A stretch of 64,000 bases of DNA, taken from Nitrosomonas sp. (GTDB lineage: Bacteria > Pseudomonadota > Gammaproteobacteria > Burkholderiales > Nitrosomonadaceae). Position numbers and translations under genes: made by a program. This document shows positions 28,509 to 40,701 of this stretch, in pieces (positions within the stretch are counted from its first letter, which is position 1; each line of letters begins with the position of its first letter). Location of the stretch: the NCBI GenBank assembly GCA_020890945.1, contig JAJHPK010000015.1, positions 1 through 64,000 of the forward strand, written 5' to 3'. The notes beneath the pieces are model-generated. The model had not been told where the DNA came from, ran no database searches, and saw nothing but the letters and a program-made list of their open reading frames with translations.

Positions 28509-29081
28509 TTAGCCAATCAATTTTTCACTACTTGAACAAGCAGCGACTTCGACTGAATCGTTGACTTGCATTATCCCCTTATCGTTATATCCTTTCTCCT
28601 GGCCGCAATCCAGTTTAAGAAGTCGCGCTAATTCGGTCAACGCTTGCATATATACCTTTCGCTTGAACTCAACTACTGAATCCAATTCAACCCAATATTG
28701 ATTCCATCGCCATGCATCGAATTCGGGATGCGCACTGCGTCGAAGCGATACATCAGTATCACGTCCAATTAAACGCAATAAGTACCAAATTTGCTTTTGC
28801 CCTTTGTAATTCCCACGCCATTCACGACGTATCCAGCGTTCCGGCACTTCATAGCGTAACCAATCTTTAGTGCGGCCAACAATTTGTACGTGATTAGAGC
28901 GCAAACCGATCTCCTCGGTTAATTCCCGATACATAGCTTGCTCCGGGCTTTCGCCTGATTTGATACCACCTTGCGGAAATTGCCAAGAATTTTGTTTGAT
29001 TCGTTTACCCCAAAATACTTCGTTTTTAGAATTCAGCAAGATAATACCAACATTAGGGCGATATCCATTACGGTCTATCAT
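28509..29081 (-). CDS. rppH: RNA pyrophosphohydrolase RppH
   Basis: The 190-residue Nudix protein starts [17 protein letters not shown] and has the Nudix box [11 protein letters not shown]...RELTEEIGL (residues 38-60). WQFPQGG before the box and RVLRY-like [31 protein letters not shown] after it are typical of RppH. It removes pyrophosphate from the 5' end of transcripts, which starts RNase E decay. About 30 residues at the C-terminus are unlike the E. coli protein and look disordered. It is divergent from proS. Confidence 0.93.
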   Translation of the reverse strand: MIDRNGYRPNVGIILLNSKNEVFWGKRIKQNSWQFPQGGIKSGESPEQAMYRELTEEIGLRSNHVQIVGRTKDWLRYEVPERWIRREWRGNYKGQKQIWYLLRLIGRDTDVSLRRSAHPEFDAWRWNQYWVELDSVVEFKRKVYMQALTELARLLKLDCGQEKGYNDKGIMQVNDSVEVAACSSSEKLIG

Positions 29082-29294
29082 GTGAATTACCCATTTTGAT
29101 CCATCAAGTATGTGGATTTTTTCATACTTTCCATCAGATGGAAAGGGCTACAAAACAAAAAATAAGCCGATAAAAAGCCACTCAGCATATCCTATGTGAG
29201 CGGCACAAGCAAAGCTCCAACTGACAAACCCGCACTATCACTAATTATTTCAGAGTAGAATGACCAGCATTTGTAAACTGCAACGGAAGGAATT

Positions 29295-31004
29295 ATGCGT
29301 GTTTCGCAATTTTTTATTTCTACATTAAAAGAAGCTCCCACTGAAGCTGAGCTTATTAGTCACAAACTGATGCTGCGCGCGGGATTGATAAAACGTCTAG
29401 GCAGCGGCCTTTATAGCTGGATGCCCTTAGGACTTAGAGTATTACGCAAAATCGAAAATATTGTAAGAGAAGAAATGAATGCCAGCGGCGCTATTGAAGT
29501 TTTGATGCCCGCAATACAACCGGCAGAATTATGGCAAGAATCGGGGCGCTGGGATGTTTTCGGCCCACAGATGTTAAAAATCAAAGACCGTCACGAACAT
29601 GATTTTTGTTTTGGTCCAACCCATGAAGAAATCATTACCGACATCGTTCGGCGCGAAATCAAAAGCTATCGCCAATTACCAATTAATTTTTATCAAATAC
29701 AAACTAAGTTTCGCGATGAAATCCGCCCACGTTTCGGTGTCATGCGCGCACGCGAATTCATCATGAAAGATGCGTATTCTTTTCATACGGATGAATCCAG
29801 TTTGCTACAAACCTATCAGCTGATGTACGAAACGTATAGCCGAATTTTTACACGACTCGGTTTAAAATTCCGCGCTGTTGCCGCCGATACCGGCGCTATC
29901 GGAGGCAGTCATTCACATGAATTTCATGTCCTTGCTGATTCGGGCGAAGATGCCATCGCATTTTGCCCTACCTCGGATTATGCCGCGAATATTGAATTGG
30001 CCAGCACGCGACCTTCCTCTAACGTTCGCGCTGCGCCGCAAGGTAGCATGCAAAAAGTTTCGACTCCAAACAAAAAAACTTGCGTCGAAGTAGCTCAATT
30101 TTTAGAAATTCCGTTAGACAAAACACTTAAAACCCTCGCTGTTAAAGCAAAAGACCAATTCTATTTGTTACTGCTACGCGGCGATCATCAGCTTAATGAA
30201 TTAAAAGTAAAAAAAATACCCTTCTTATCTGAATTTGAATTCGCCAGTGAACACGATATTCTACGATTAACGAATACCGTCCCCGGTTATATTGGCCCAA
30301 TCGGAGTAAAAGCTACAGTTATTGCCGATCAAGCAGTAGTCGATATGAGTGATTTCGTCTGTGGCGCTAACGAAGAAGGTTATCATTTGACACAAGTGAA
30401 TTTTGATCGTGATCTACCAACACCGGAGCATGTTCTGGATATTCGCAACGTCGTCAGTGGTGATGCTTCACCCGATGGCAAAGGGCAATTGGAGATTTGC
30501 CGTGGCATTGAAGTAGGCCACATTTTTCAATTACGTACAAAATACTCACAGCTCATGAAAGCAAGTTTTTTAGACGAATTAGGACAATCCCGATGGATGG
30601 AAATGGGTTGCTATGGTATTGGCATCTCTCGTATCGTTGCTGCGGCCATTGAACAAAATCATGACGAACATGGTATTATTTTTCCTACCGCAATTGCACC
30701 GTTTCACCTAGCAATCGTGCCCATTGGCTTAGAGAAAAGTGAACTGGTAAAACAAACCACTGAGACGCTTTATCGCAACTTTATGGATGCAGGCATTGAA
30801 GTTCTTTTAGATGACCGCAATGAACGCCCCGGCGTTATGTTCGCCGATATCGAACTCATTGGCATTCCTCATCGAATCGTCATCGGTGATCGGGGCTTAA
30901 AACAATCCATCGTTGAATATCAAGGTCGTGAAGACAAAGCAGCTCAACCGATCGCCATCGATCAAATTTTATCTTTTATCAAGCAAAAACTATGCGTTCA
31001 CTAA
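29295..31004 (+). CDS. proS: Prolyl-tRNA synthetase
   Basis: The 569-residue class II synthetase is of the bacterial type. It has [33 protein letters not shown] at the start, motif 2 around [17 protein letters not shown], and a YbaK-like editing insert (about residues 235-385). The catalytic core then resumes with [22 protein letters not shown], and the anticodon-binding domain closes the protein. It charges tRNA-Pro and the insert clears Ala-tRNA-Pro. GGAAGG lies about six bases before the ATG. Its last 13 bases overlap the next gene. Confidence 0.97.
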   Translation: MRVSQFFISTLKEAPTEAELISHKLMLRAGLIKRLGSGLYSWMPLGLRVLRKIENIVREEMNASGAIEVLMPAIQPAELWQESGRWDVFGPQMLKIKDRHEHDFCFGPTHEEIITDIVRREIKSYRQLPINFYQIQTKFRDEIRPRFGVMRAREFIMKDAYSFHTDESSLLQTYQLMYETYSRIFTRLGLKFRAVAADTGAIGGSHSHEFHVLADSGEDAIAFCPTSDYAANIELASTRPSSNVRAAPQGSMQKVSTPNKKTCVEVAQFLEIPLDKTLKTLAVKAKDQFYLLLLRGDHQLNELKVKKIPFLSEFEFASEHDILRLTNTVPGYIGPIGVKATVIADQAVVDMSDFVCGANEEGYHLTQVNFDRDLPTPEHVLDIRNVVSGDASPDGKGQLEICRGIEVGHIFQLRTKYSQLMKASFLDELGQSRWMEMGCYGIGISRIVAAAIEQNHDEHGIIFPTAIAPFHLAIVPIGLEKSELVKQTTETLYRNFMDAGIEVLLDDRNERPGVMFADIELIGIPHRIVIGDRGLKQSIVEYQGREDKAAQPIAIDQILSFIKQKLCVH

Positions 31005-31609
31005 TCGGTGTCATTCTGCTAGCCTTATTTTCAACCTCCCTCCTGGCCAGTCAACAACGCTATGATTATGAGGCAGCGAGTACGCAAACTATTAGTTTTC
31101 ATGAAATTAGCGATCAGGCTGTTTCCTATGTTGAATACGCTGCGGTAGCCGATAATGTTGCCTGGTTGGTAGCGATGAGCGAACGTATGAAAAAATTCAT
31201 TCCTAATTTGATCGAACGCGAAGAATTTCTCCGTACCGTTTATTACGAGGCAAAGCGCGCCGGACTCGATCCGCAGATCGTGCTAAGCGTCATTCAGGTA
31301 GAAAGCCGTTTTAAAAAATATGCGGTCTCAACAGCAGGGGCAAGGGGCTATATGCAAGTGATGCCTTTCTGGGTGGATGTCATTGGGCAACAAGAACACA
31401 ATCTATTTCACTTGCGAGTTAATTTGCGCTACGGATGCACTATTTTGCGACATTATCTCGATATCGAAAAAGGCGATTATTTCCGTGCCCTCGGTCGATA
31501 TAATGGCAGTCTCGGATTAGCCACCTACCCACAACTGGTTTTTGACAAATGGTCCAATAATTGGCGTTACAACACCTCTCCAGCGCATCAACATATCGCC
31601 AGTCAATAA
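30992..31609 (+). CDS. Lytic transglycosylase, SLT domain
   Basis: The 205-residue protein has a signal peptide (residues 1 to about 20, ending LLAS). The SLT/goose-lysozyme-like domain from about residue 75 contains [22 protein letters not shown] with the catalytic Glu104, the [12 protein letters not shown] strand and [13 protein letters not shown], and ends near GRYNGSLG. It cleaves murein glycan strands in the periplasm. It overlaps proS by 13 bp, so it is probably expressed with it. The YNGS segment is typical of MltC/EmtA-like short enzymes. Confidence 0.9.
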   Translation: MRSLIGVILLALFSTSLLASQQRYDYEAASTQTISFHEISDQAVSYVEYAAVADNVAWLVAMSERMKKFIPNLIEREEFLRTVYYEAKRAGLDPQIVLSVIQVESRFKKYAVSTAGARGYMQVMPFWVDVIGQQEHNLFHLRVNLRYGCTILRHYLDIEKGDYFRALGRYNGSLGLATYPQLVFDKWSNNWRYNTSPAHQHIASQ

Positions 31610-31619
31610 GACGTCGTTA

Positions 31620-32090
31620 TTATTTCTGTGCTTGTTTCGTTCTTGCCGCAATGAATTGTTCTATGCTTTCACGCGAAATAATGCCCAATTGACGCGCAGC
31701 TGGTTCACCATCAGGATCATAGAAGTAGGTACTCGGCAGCAATGAAATTTCATCGATCTGCGACGCAATCTTCCGGTTACCGAGCACAATCGGATAATTA
31801 ATTGTCAATGAACGAGCAAAATCCATAACCACCTTGGGATCATCCGTATCCATCGCCACACCTATGATCACGATATCTTTACGACTGCTATGCAGCGCTA
31901 TCAAATCCGGAATTTCTTTTAAACAAGGTGGACACCAGGTAGCCCAAAAATTAACAATGACCCAACGCCCTTTGTAATCGGTCAATTGATGAATCTTTCC
32001 TGTAGAATCCTGAAATTGAAATGCTTTTAACTGTGCACAGAACAACAAACACACACTCAATAGCACTCCCTTCATTGATAGCTTCTTCAT
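31620..32090 (-). CDS. TlpA-like thiol:disulfide oxidoreductase
   Basis: The 156-residue protein has a signal peptide or anchor (residues 1 to about 23) and a thioredoxin fold. VIVNFWATWCPPCLKEIPDL carries the C-x2-C pair at 53 and 56, followed by VIIGVAMDTDDPKVVMDF and a cis-Pro region LLPSTYFYDPDG. It is a periplasmic reductase of the TlpA/ResA type, possibly for cytochrome c maturation or for repair of exported proteins. It lies 23 bp after the leuA stop, convergent with the transglycosylase gene. Confidence 0.9.
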   Translation of the reverse strand: MKKLSMKGVLLSVCLLFCAQLKAFQFQDSTGKIHQLTDYKGRWVIVNFWATWCPPCLKEIPDLIALHSSRKDIVIIGVAMDTDDPKVVMDFARSLTINYPIVLGNRKIASQIDEISLLPSTYFYDPDGEPAARQLGIISRESIEQFIAARTKQAQK

Positions 32091-32113
32091 ATTAATATTT
32101 GCCTAAATTCACA

Positions 32114-33646
32114 CTAAACTTGCGGATGCGCACGTTCAAGTTTACTACACAATTTATTGAGCGCATTCAGATAGGCTTTCGCAGAAGCCACGACAATATC
32201 AGTATCTGCCCCTTGCCCATTGACGATACGGTCGGATTTAAATAACCGCACGGTTACTTCACCTTGCGCATCCGTTCCACTGGTGATGTTATTGACCGAA
32301 AATAATTGCAACTGAGCGCCACTATTCAAGAGCGATTCAATAGCTCGAAATGTAGCATCGACAGGGCCACTTCCCCGCGCTTCCGCGTGCAATTCGTTGT
32401 CATTATCCGAAATCACGATACGTGCATACGGTATTTCTCCGGTTTCACTATGCACAATTAGCGATACCAAACGAAAGCACTCATGCGGCACAACCACTTC
32501 ATCAGACACCAACGCATGCAAATCTTCATCAAATATTTCATGTTTTTTGTCAGCCAATTCTTTGAAACGCATGAACATACTATTGAGCATTTCCTCAGAT
32601 TCAAACTCGATACCGAGTTCAGTCAATCGCGTGCGAAACGCATTGCGTCCCGAATGTTTTCCCAACAGAAGCTTATTAGCTCCCCAGCCCACATCTTCAG
32701 CACGCATGATTTCATAGGTTTCGCGATGCTTTAAAACGCCGTCTTGGTGAATACCTGATTCATGAGCAAAAGCATTTGCACCGACGATCGCTTTGTTCGG
32801 CTGCACCGGAAATCCCGTAATACTAGAAACCAACTTACTGGCTGGTACGATATGAGTGGCATCAATTCTTGTTTCGCACGGAAAATAATCCTGTCGCGTG
32901 CGTACCGCCATCACAACTTCTTCGAGCGAAGCATTTCCAGCTCTTTCACCCAGTCCATTAATTGTGCATTCAATCTGTCTTGCGCCATTCATCACCGCAG
33001 CCAAAGAATTCGCCACCGCCAATCCTAAATCATTATGGCAGTGCACTGAAAAAACAGCTTTGTCAGAGTTTGGAATACGTTCACGAAGTTCCTTAATCAA
33101 CCGGCCAAATTGATCGGGCATGGTATAACCGACCGTATCTGGGATATTTAACGTTGTCGCACCCGCATTAATAACCGCTTCTAAAATCCGACACAAAAAA
33201 TCAACTTCGGAACGTCCGGCATCTTCCGGTGAGAATTCGACGTTATCGGTGTACTGGCGCGCCCATTTGATGGCTTTCACCGCCTGCTCGACTACTTGTT
33301 CAGGCTCCATGCGGAGTTTATTTTTCATATGGATCGGAGAGGTCGCAATAAACGTATGAATTCTTGCAGATTGCGCGCCTCTTAGCGCTTCTCCAGTACG
33401 TTGTATATCCGTTTCGATAGCACGCGCCAAACCACAGACCATACTTTCTTTGACCGAATCCGCAACCGCTTTGACCGCTTCAAAATCACCATTGGATGCG
33501 GCCGGAAAACCCGCCTCGATGACATCGACTTTCATGCGCTCCAATTGCCAAGCAATGCGCACCTTTTCTTCTTTGGTCATCGAAGCCCCGGGACTTTGCT
33601 CACCATCACGTAAGGTGGTATCAAAAATAATTAAATGCTCTTGCAT
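32114..33646 (-). CDS. leuA: 2-isopropylmalate synthase
   Basis: ATG 33646 is preferred, as GGAGAG lies about seven bases upstream; an in-frame GTG at 33658 is poorer. The 510 residues have [16 protein letters not shown] at the start, the [16 protein letters not shown] metal site (about 205-220), [15 protein letters not shown], and a C-terminal leucine-binding regulatory domain from about residue 390. It condenses acetyl-CoA with 2-ketoisovalerate, the first step towards leucine. A Leu-rich leader ORF upstream (33839-33747) may attenuate its transcription. Confidence 0.97.
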   Translation of the reverse strand: MQEHLIIFDTTLRDGEQSPGASMTKEEKVRIAWQLERMKVDVIEAGFPAASNGDFEAVKAVADSVKESMVCGLARAIETDIQRTGEALRGAQSARIHTFIATSPIHMKNKLRMEPEQVVEQAVKAIKWARQYTDNVEFSPEDAGRSEVDFLCRILEAVINAGATTLNIPDTVGYTMPDQFGRLIKELRERIPNSDKAVFSVHCHNDLGLAVANSLAAVMNGARQIECTINGLGERAGNASLEEVVMAVRTRQDYFPCETRIDATHIVPASKLVSSITGFPVQPNKAIVGANAFAHESGIHQDGVLKHRETYEIMRAEDVGWGANKLLLGKHSGRNAFRTRLTELGIEFESEEMLNSMFMRFKELADKKHEIFDEDLHALVSDEVVVPHECFRLVSLIVHSETGEIPYARIVISDNDNELHAEARGSGPVDATFRAIESLLNSGAQLQLFSVNNITSGTDAQGEVTVRLFKSDRIVNGQGADTDIVVASAKAYLNALNKLCSKLERAHPQV

Positions 33647-33693
33647 CTTGCTCTCCACGAAAGGAAGGAAAATTACAATTCTATTGACTATCT

Positions 33694-33714
33694 AAAACTC
33701 GCTTCGCGAATTTT
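33694..33714 (-). terminator. Possible attenuator hairpin before leuA
   Basis: Read on the minus strand, AAAATTCGC-GAA-GCGAGTTTT forms nine pairs, including one G-U, around a three-base loop and ends in UUUU. It lies between the Leu-rich leader ORF and leuA. It could be the terminator arm of an attenuator, but the stem is short and no clear antiterminator pairing was worked out. Confidence 0.35.
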
Positions 33715-33746
33715 ATAGATTACACAAGGATATAGGAATAAAAAGT

Positions 33747-33839
33747 TTAGCGCGCAGGGCGCAGCAAAGGCCTTAGTGGAGCCACCAAAGGTTGTAGCGA
33801 AACAAACAAGAAATGCTGGAAGGAATTTTTTCTTACCAT
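33747..33839 (-). CDS. leuL: Candidate leuA leader peptide
   Basis: On the minus strand, 107 bp before leuA, an ATG-to-TAA ORF of 30 codons reads MVRKNSFQHFLFVSLQPLV and then APLRPLLRPAR. It has six leucines and three valines in 30 codons, with leucine codons TTG, CTA, TTG, CTA, TTG, CTG. A hairpin with a terminal UUUU follows at 33714-33694. In many proteobacteria leucine genes are controlled by ribosome stalling in such leaders. The ATG has no strong Shine-Dalgarno sequence, so this is a reasoned candidate rather than a firm gene. Confidence 0.45.
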   Translation of the reverse strand: MVRKNSFQHFLFVSLQPLVAPLRPLLRPAR

Positions 33840-33886
33840 AGTAATTGCGAATATAAATCGTTTTCTCTTATCACACAATAGACATG

Positions 33887-34678
33887 TTACGAATTAGGCG
33901 GTTCAATGATATTTTTTTTGTTCTGATTTTTTACAATAAAGCGCCACAATTTAACGACATAACCTGACAAGGCGTAGCATATAAACAAACTAAATAATAC
34001 CAACGGTGGATGACTCGGAATCAACACGAAGAAAAACAACATCAACAATAGAATCGTGAAGAAAGGCACTCTACGACGTAAATTAATTTCTTTACCACTA
34101 TAAAAAGGTACATTGCTAACCATCGATAAAGCCGCGAACAGCGTAACAACCGCAGCAACAAACTTGATATCCGCTCCTCGCACTAATACTCCAAAATCCA
34201 TGGTTACCCACACCAATCCAGCGATTAAGGCTGCTGCCGCAGGACTTGGCAATCCTTGAAAAAATCGTTTGTCGATGATGTTGATATTGGTGTTGAATCG
34301 CGCTAACCGCAAGGCTGCACAAGCACAATAAATAAACGCAATAATCCAGCCCCATTGCCCTAAATCCTTTAATGCCCATTCGTAAATAATCAATGCGGGC
34401 GCCATACCGAAAGAAACCATATCGGACATGCTGTCATACTCCGCACCAAATTCACTTTGCGTTCCTGTTAGTCGCGCAACACGGCCATCTAATCCATCCA
34501 AAACCATCGCAATAAAAACAGCAATGGCAGAATATTCAAAATTACCATTCATCGCTTGCACAATGGCGTAAAAACCCGCAAAAAGTGCCGCGGTTGTAAA
34601 TAAATTAGGCAACAGATAGATACCGCGGCGTCTTAAACGATTTTTAAGAACCATAGGATCTGGAGGAGAATCAGACAT
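33887..34678 (-). CDS. pssA: CDP-diacylglycerol-serine O-phosphatidyltransferase
   Basis: ATG 34678 follows AGGAG by nine bases; a TTG at 34684 adds two residues. The 263-residue membrane protein has about eight hydrophobic segments and the CDP-alcohol phosphotransferase motif VLDGLDGRVARLTGTQSEFGAEYDSMSD (D-G-x2-A-R-x8-G-x3-D-x3-D). It makes phosphatidylserine from CDP-diacylglycerol and serine. This is the integral-membrane type, different from the E. coli PLD-like enzyme. It lies 175 bp after psd, which uses its product. Confidence 0.95.
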   Translation of the reverse strand: MSDSPPDPMVLKNRLRRRGIYLLPNLFTTAALFAGFYAIVQAMNGNFEYSAIAVFIAMVLDGLDGRVARLTGTQSEFGAEYDSMSDMVSFGMAPALIIYEWALKDLGQWGWIIAFIYCACAALRLARFNTNINIIDKRFFQGLPSPAAAALIAGLVWVTMDFGVLVRGADIKFVAAVVTLFAALSMVSNVPFYSGKEINLRRRVPFFTILLLMLFFFVLIPSHPPLVLFSLFICYALSGYVVKLWRFIVKNQNKKNIIEPPNS

Positions 34679-34774
34679 GATCAATACTCCTAACGAGCTG
34701 ATTTAAAGGAAAACAAAAAGATTCGCCAAAGCTACCAAAATCAGCAGTCAATAGGCGATAGAACACTCACTTCA

Positions 34775-34818
34775 AATTTCTTATTGCGCGTTTACAGTCA
34801 ATGACGCAATAAGAAATT
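34775..34818 (-). terminator. Long hairpin between psd and pssA
   Basis: The arms AATTTCTTATTGCG (34775-34788) and CGCAATAAGAAATT (34805-34818) are perfect 14-bp complements with a 16-base loop. It is just after the psd stop on the minus strand. Only UUU follows, so it could end transcription, or protect and process the mRNA between psd and pssA. Confidence 0.5.
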
Positions 34819-34853
34819 AATAAAATTTAGACTGAATATTAAGTGGGAAAATT

Positions 34854-35498
34854 TTATCGAAATTCAGCTAAAACAGTCTCAGTTGCCGAAACTTTATCGC
34901 CAATATTGACATTAATTTTGATATTCAACGGCAAATAAACATCCACGCGAGATCCGAAACGGATAAAACCAAATCGTTGACCGCGCCGCAAATGCTCATT
35001 GGCCGTAATATGACACACAATGCGCTTTGCAATCAACCCCGCCACTTGCACGCAAGTAATATCAGCACCGTTATCGCTTTTAATCCATAAAGCATTTCTT
35101 TCGTTTTCAAGCGATGCTTTAGGCAAATCCGCATTAATAAACTTACCGGGAAAATACCATTTATCCTCCACCTTTCCATCGACCGGACTACGATTTGAAT
35201 GCACATTGAATACATTCATGAATACACTGATCTTAATCGAGTCACGCTTCAGATAAGGATCTTCTATTTTCTCAATCGCCACAATACGACCATCGGCCGG
35301 CGCCAAAATGGCATTTTTATTTTCAGGTATATCTCGCGGCGGATCACGAAAAAACTGCAACACAAAAAATGCAATAATCCACAGCGGAATAGCCCAAAGC
35401 CAACCAGCAAACACCGTAACGCCAACAGCCGTTAGAAATGCAATCGCAATAAACACCCAGCCTTCACGGGCAATGATTGGATGAGGATAATCAGTCAT
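34854..35498 (-). CDS. psd: Phosphatidylserine decarboxylase, short form
   Basis: The 214-residue protein has an N-terminal hydrophobic part (about residues 14-45), [12 protein letters not shown], the segment [13 protein letters not shown], and the self-cleavage site [11 protein letters not shown] near the C-terminus. The Ser of GS becomes the pyruvoyl group. It converts phosphatidylserine to phosphatidylethanolamine at the inner membrane. It sits between ilvC and pssA, a mixed amino-acid/lipid order well known in betaproteobacteria. Confidence 0.95.
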   Translation of the reverse strand: MTDYPHPIIAREGWVFIAIAFLTAVGVTVFAGWLWAIPLWIIAFFVLQFFRDPPRDIPENKNAILAPADGRIVAIEKIEDPYLKRDSIKISVFMNVFNVHSNRSPVDGKVEDKWYFPGKFINADLPKASLENERNALWIKSDNGADITCVQVAGLIAKRIVCHITANEHLRRGQRFGFIRFGSRVDVYLPLNIKINVNIGDKVSATETVLAEFR

Positions 35499-35558
35499 AA
35501 ATAAAAGCGGTTATAAATGTTCAAGAAACAAAATGACGCAACAGGATCTGTTAATTGC

Positions 35559-36650
<1,092 letters not shown>

Positions 36651-36711
36651 TCAACTTTTTAACGTTGTTACTTCATTGTTCATCAATAATTTTAGTATTG
36701 AAAAGTGTAAA

Positions 36712-37203
36712 TTATACCCTTAAAACCCATTCTCCGCGGCCTATACCGCAAGCCCCGGTGCGCACAGTTTCTAACACAGCACTGGGTTCAATGGCTTTCA
36801 GAAAAGCATCCAGCTTACAACTGGTACCAGTCAATTCAATGGTATAAGATTTGGTGGTGACATCAATGATAGAACCTCTAAAGATTTCCGTCAGCCGCAT
36901 AATTTCATCTCGTTCGGCACCTATCGCACGCACTTTGACCAACATCAATTCCCGCTCGATGTGATTGCCCTCATTTAGATCAATGACTTTCACCACTTCA
37001 ATGAGCTTATTCAATTGCTTAGTGACTTGCTCCACCACTTCGTCAGAACCAATAGTAACTAGCGTCATTCGTGACAGTGTCGGATCTTCCGTCGGAGCTA
37101 CCGTCAAGGATTCAATGTTATAACCACGTGCAGAAAATAACCCGGCTACGCGCGATAAAGCCCCTGATTCATTCTCCATCAATAAAGAAATTATATGTCG
37201 CAT
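36712..37203 (-). CDS. ilvH: Acetolactate synthase small (regulatory) subunit
   Basis: The 163-residue protein starts MRHIISLLMENESGALSRVAGLFSARGYNIESL, the ACT domain that binds valine. The second half (about residues 80-163) is the conserved C-terminal domain with EIFRGSIIDVTTKSYTIELTGT. It activates the large subunit and confers feedback control by valine. It starts five bases after the ilvB stop, so the two are clearly coupled. Confidence 0.95.
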   Translation of the reverse strand: MRHIISLLMENESGALSRVAGLFSARGYNIESLTVAPTEDPTLSRMTLVTIGSDEVVEQVTKQLNKLIEVVKVIDLNEGNHIERELMLVKVRAIGAERDEIMRLTEIFRGSIIDVTTKSYTIELTGTSCKLDAFLKAIEPSAVLETVRTGACGIGRGEWVLRV

Positions 37204-37208
37204 TATTG

Positions 37209-38912
37209 TTATACCAAAATCATTTCAGATAAGCCTTTACCACCCGGCACCATAGGAAAGACATTTTCAGTTTGATCGGTAATAAAATCCAAAAATACCA
37301 ATTGATCTTTGAGCTTGAACGCTTCCTTGAGCGCCCCCTCAACATCTTCGGGTTTTTCAATTTTCATACCGACATGGCCGTAGCTTTCGGCTAACTTCAC
37401 AAAATCAGGCAATGCGTTCATATACGATTCGGCATAGCGATTGCCATGAAAAAATTCTTGCCATTGCCGTACCATGCCCATATAGCGATTGTTCAAATTA
37501 ACAATCTTAAGCGGCAGATGATATTGTTTACAAGTCGACAATTCTTGGATACACATCTGAATACTGGCTTCGCCCGTAATACAAGCAACTTTTGCTTTGG
37601 GATTAGCCAATTGCACTCCCATCGCAGCCGGCATGCCAAAACCCATCGTACCCAAACCTCCAGAATTGATCCAGCGGCGTGGTTTATCGAATTTATAAAA
37701 CTGCGCCGCCCACATTTGGTGTTGCCCGACGTCGGACGTAATAAACGCATCGCCCTTAGTGATTTCATAAAGCGTCTCAATCACCTTCTGCGGTTTGATA
37801 ATTTTGCTAGTACGATCAAATTTCAAACAATCGCGTTCGCGCCATTGATCAATTTGCTTCCACCACTCTTTCAACGCAGCAGAGTCAGGCTTCTTTTTCT
37901 CCGCTTTAAGTAGTTTGAGCAATTCTTTCAATACATCCAATACATCTCCCACAATCGGCACATCCACTCTGACACGTTTGGAAATCGACGAAGGATCAAT
38001 ATCGATATGAATGATTTTTCTATTCTCGTTGAAAAAGTGTTTTGGGTTTCCGATCACGCGATCATCAAAGCGTGCGCCAACAGCGATCAGCACATCGCAG
38101 TATTGCATCGCCATATTGGCTTCATAGGTACCATGCATCCCCAACATGCCTAAAGATTGCTTGTCCGTTGCAGGAAAACCACCCAAACCCATTAAGGTAT
38201 TCGTACAAGGAAAATTCAACGCTCTGGTAAGTTCAGTCAATTGTTCAGCGGCATTGCTCAAAATCACGCCGCCACCGGCATAAATCATAGGTCTCTTTGC
38301 GCTCAAAATCAGTTCAAGCGCCTTCTTGATTTGACGCGAATGACCTTTGGTAACAGGATTATAAGAACGCATGGTGACTTTATCGGGATAAACAAACTGC
38401 GTTAGTTGTTGCGATACATCCTTCGGAATATCGACTAACACAGGTCCAGGCCGACCCGTTGACGCGATATAAAATGCTTTTTTCATCGTCATGGCGAGCT
38501 CGGAAACATCTTTCACCAAAAAGTTATGCTTAACGCAAGGACGCGTAATGCCAACAGTATCCACTTCTTGAAAAGCATCCAAGCCGATCGCGGCAGTCGG
38601 CACTTGCCCACTGATAATCACCAATGGAATAGAATCCATATAGGCTGTGGCGATTCCTGTGACTGCATTAGTAACGCCGGGACCGGAAGTAACCAAAGCC
38701 ACTCCGACATTTTTACTAGAACGCGCATATCCATCCGCAGCATGAATCGCTGCTTGTTCATGTCGCACTAAAATATGACGCACTTTGTCTTGTTTGAAAA
38801 GTTCATCATAAATAAATAATACTGCGCCGCCAGGATAGCCAAAAATACACTGTACGCCTTCCTCTTGCAAACAGCGTATCGCAATTTCTGCCCCGGTTAA
38901 TTCCACATTCAT
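37209..38912 (-). CDS. ilvB: Acetolactate synthase large subunit
   Basis: The 567-residue ThDP enzyme has MELTGAEI-like VELTGAEIAIRCLQEEGVQCIFGYPGG with the catalytic glutamate in RHEQAAIHAADGYAR. Its central FAD domain follows, and the C-terminal ThDP domain includes GGLGTMGFGMPAAMG. The cofactor motif reads GEASIQMCIQEL, where G-D/E-G is common, so its third position is Ala. It makes acetolactate or acetohydroxybutyrate. It is the first gene of the ilvB-ilvH-ilvC-psd-pssA-leuA series. Confidence 0.95.
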   Translation of the reverse strand: MNVELTGAEIAIRCLQEEGVQCIFGYPGGAVLFIYDELFKQDKVRHILVRHEQAAIHAADGYARSSKNVGVALVTSGPGVTNAVTGIATAYMDSIPLVIISGQVPTAAIGLDAFQEVDTVGITRPCVKHNFLVKDVSELAMTMKKAFYIASTGRPGPVLVDIPKDVSQQLTQFVYPDKVTMRSYNPVTKGHSRQIKKALELILSAKRPMIYAGGGVILSNAAEQLTELTRALNFPCTNTLMGLGGFPATDKQSLGMLGMHGTYEANMAMQYCDVLIAVGARFDDRVIGNPKHFFNENRKIIHIDIDPSSISKRVRVDVPIVGDVLDVLKELLKLLKAEKKKPDSAALKEWWKQIDQWRERDCLKFDRTSKIIKPQKVIETLYEITKGDAFITSDVGQHQMWAAQFYKFDKPRRWINSGGLGTMGFGMPAAMGVQLANPKAKVACITGEASIQMCIQELSTCKQYHLPLKIVNLNNRYMGMVRQWQEFFHGNRYAESYMNALPDFVKLAESYGHVGMKIEKPEDVEGALKEAFKLKDQLVFLDFITDQTENVFPMVPGGKGLSEMILV

Positions 38913-38988
38913 GCTTTTCTATATCCCAGTATCAATTCAATCAGTTTAAAACCATACATTTAATCACAACAACGTCGATCATCCAAGA

Positions 38989-40476
38989 TCAATTTCCTGT
39001 TCCACCGACGGTTAATCCATCAATTCGAAGCGTAGGTTGTCCAACACCTACTGGCACACTTTGGCCTTCCTTACCGCAGGTGCCAACGCCGGGATCAAGA
39101 CACATGTCGTTACCAATCATGGAAACTCGCGTCAAAACGTCGGGGCCATTACCGATCAATGTGGCACCTTTGACTGGATAGGTAATTTTGCCATCTTCAA
39201 TCATATAAGCTTCTGCGGCTGAAAATACAAATTTTCCGCTGGTAATATCAACTTGACCGCCACCAAAATTCGCTGCATATAAACCCTGTTTGACCGATGC
39301 GATGATTTCTGCCGGATCTTTATCGCCGTTGAGCATATGAGTGTTGGTCATACGAGGCATCGGAATATGCGCATACGACTCTCTCCGTCCATTGCCAGTC
39401 ACCGCCGTACCCATCAAACGAGCATTCAAACTGTCTTGTAAATACCCTTTTAAAATTCCATCTTCAATTAAAACCGTGCGTTGTGTCGGATTGCCCTCAT
39501 CATCGATATGTAAAGATCCGCGACGCAATGGAATAGTGCCATCGTCAACCACCGTCACGCCTGAGGACGCAACACGCTCACCTACCCTGCCGGAAAAAGC
39601 TGAACTACCTTTACGGTTAAAGTCACCTTCCAAACCATGCCCGATCGCTTCGTGCAACAAAATCCCCGGCCATCCACTGCCTAAAACTACCGTCATCGTC
39701 CCCGCTGGAGCAGGTCGTGCATCCAAATTAACAATGGCCTGATGCACCGCTTTTTGGGCATATTCTTGTAAAATTTCGTCGCTAAAATAAGCATAATCGA
39801 AACGTCCACCACCGCCAGCAATTCCTTGTTCTCGACGGCCATTTTCTTCGGCAATCACTTGCAATGACAACCGCACCAATGGTCTGACATCCGCTGCCAG
39901 CAAACCATCGCTACGCACCACCATGACGACCTCGTATTCACCGGCCAAAGAAACGATCACTTGGGTAATCCGCGGATCAATTTTTCGGGTATAACGCTCC
40001 AATTTTTCTAGTAAGGCAACTTTTTCTGCATCTTTAAGGCTTGCAATCGGATCTTGCGGCAAATAAAGCTGCCGATGTGAACTCACCTCTTGACGCTTTC
40101 CGGTCTGCACTGATTGATTACTTCCCTGATGTGCAATAGCACGGGTAGCTTGAGCAGCAGTTACCAACGCCGGCATACTGATATCGTCCGAATAGGCAAA
40201 ACCGGTTTTGTCGCCACTCACCGCACGCACACCAACGCCTTGATCGATATTGAAGCTACCGGATTTTACGATACCTTCTTCAAGCACCCATCCTTCCGAC
40301 CGGCTGTATTGAAAAAATAAATCGGCATAATCGACTTGATGCGTCAGAACCTGATCAAGCACCCGTTGCAACGCTGGAGTATCAATATCATAGGGCATCA
40401 ACAGACAACGATCCGCAATCTTGAAAAAATCTTGATCGCCTTGATTGGACTTGGCGCTTTCGAATGTCATTACCAT
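38989..40476 (-). CDS. tldD: Metalloprotease TldD
   Basis: The 495-residue protein has the TldD zinc motif [12 protein letters not shown] (H-E-x3-H) near the middle and the family blocks [31 protein letters not shown] and [19 protein letters not shown] at the end. TldD pairs with PmbA/TldE to degrade unfolded peptides and to mature some ribosomal peptides. The first 25 residues are unlike the family and an internal ATG ([13 protein letters not shown]) may be the real start. It is encoded next to a nitrilase-family gene, as in other betaproteobacteria. Confidence 0.94.
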   Translation of the reverse strand: MVMTFESAKSNQGDQDFFKIADRCLLMPYDIDTPALQRVLDQVLTHQVDYADLFFQYSRSEGWVLEEGIVKSGSFNIDQGVGVRAVSGDKTGFAYSDDISMPALVTAAQATRAIAHQGSNQSVQTGKRQEVSSHRQLYLPQDPIASLKDAEKVALLEKLERYTRKIDPRITQVIVSLAGEYEVVMVVRSDGLLAADVRPLVRLSLQVIAEENGRREQGIAGGGGRFDYAYFSDEILQEYAQKAVHQAIVNLDARPAPAGTMTVVLGSGWPGILLHEAIGHGLEGDFNRKGSSAFSGRVGERVASSGVTVVDDGTIPLRRGSLHIDDEGNPTQRTVLIEDGILKGYLQDSLNARLMGTAVTGNGRRESYAHIPMPRMTNTHMLNGDKDPAEIIASVKQGLYAANFGGGQVDITSGKFVFSAAEAYMIEDGKITYPVKGATLIGNGPDVLTRVSMIGNDMCLDPGVGTCGKEGQSVPVGVGQPTLRIDGLTVGGTGN

Positions 40477-40701
40477 ATTTATTTTTGCTCAACAAAATTT
40501 GAAATGGATTGTTTATTCCAACCTATCAGAGATGGGGTCAGAAAACGATCCCGTTAGTATACTTTACCTTGAATCTTTATAGAGTAATTGGATGCAATAC
40601 AGATCTTAATCCAATTAATTTTGGCAGATACTGTGGCGAGAAAGAAACTCAGAAATTATTCTGGAAATTACTTTGAAAACCATCGGCCCTAAAAAAACTC
40701 A

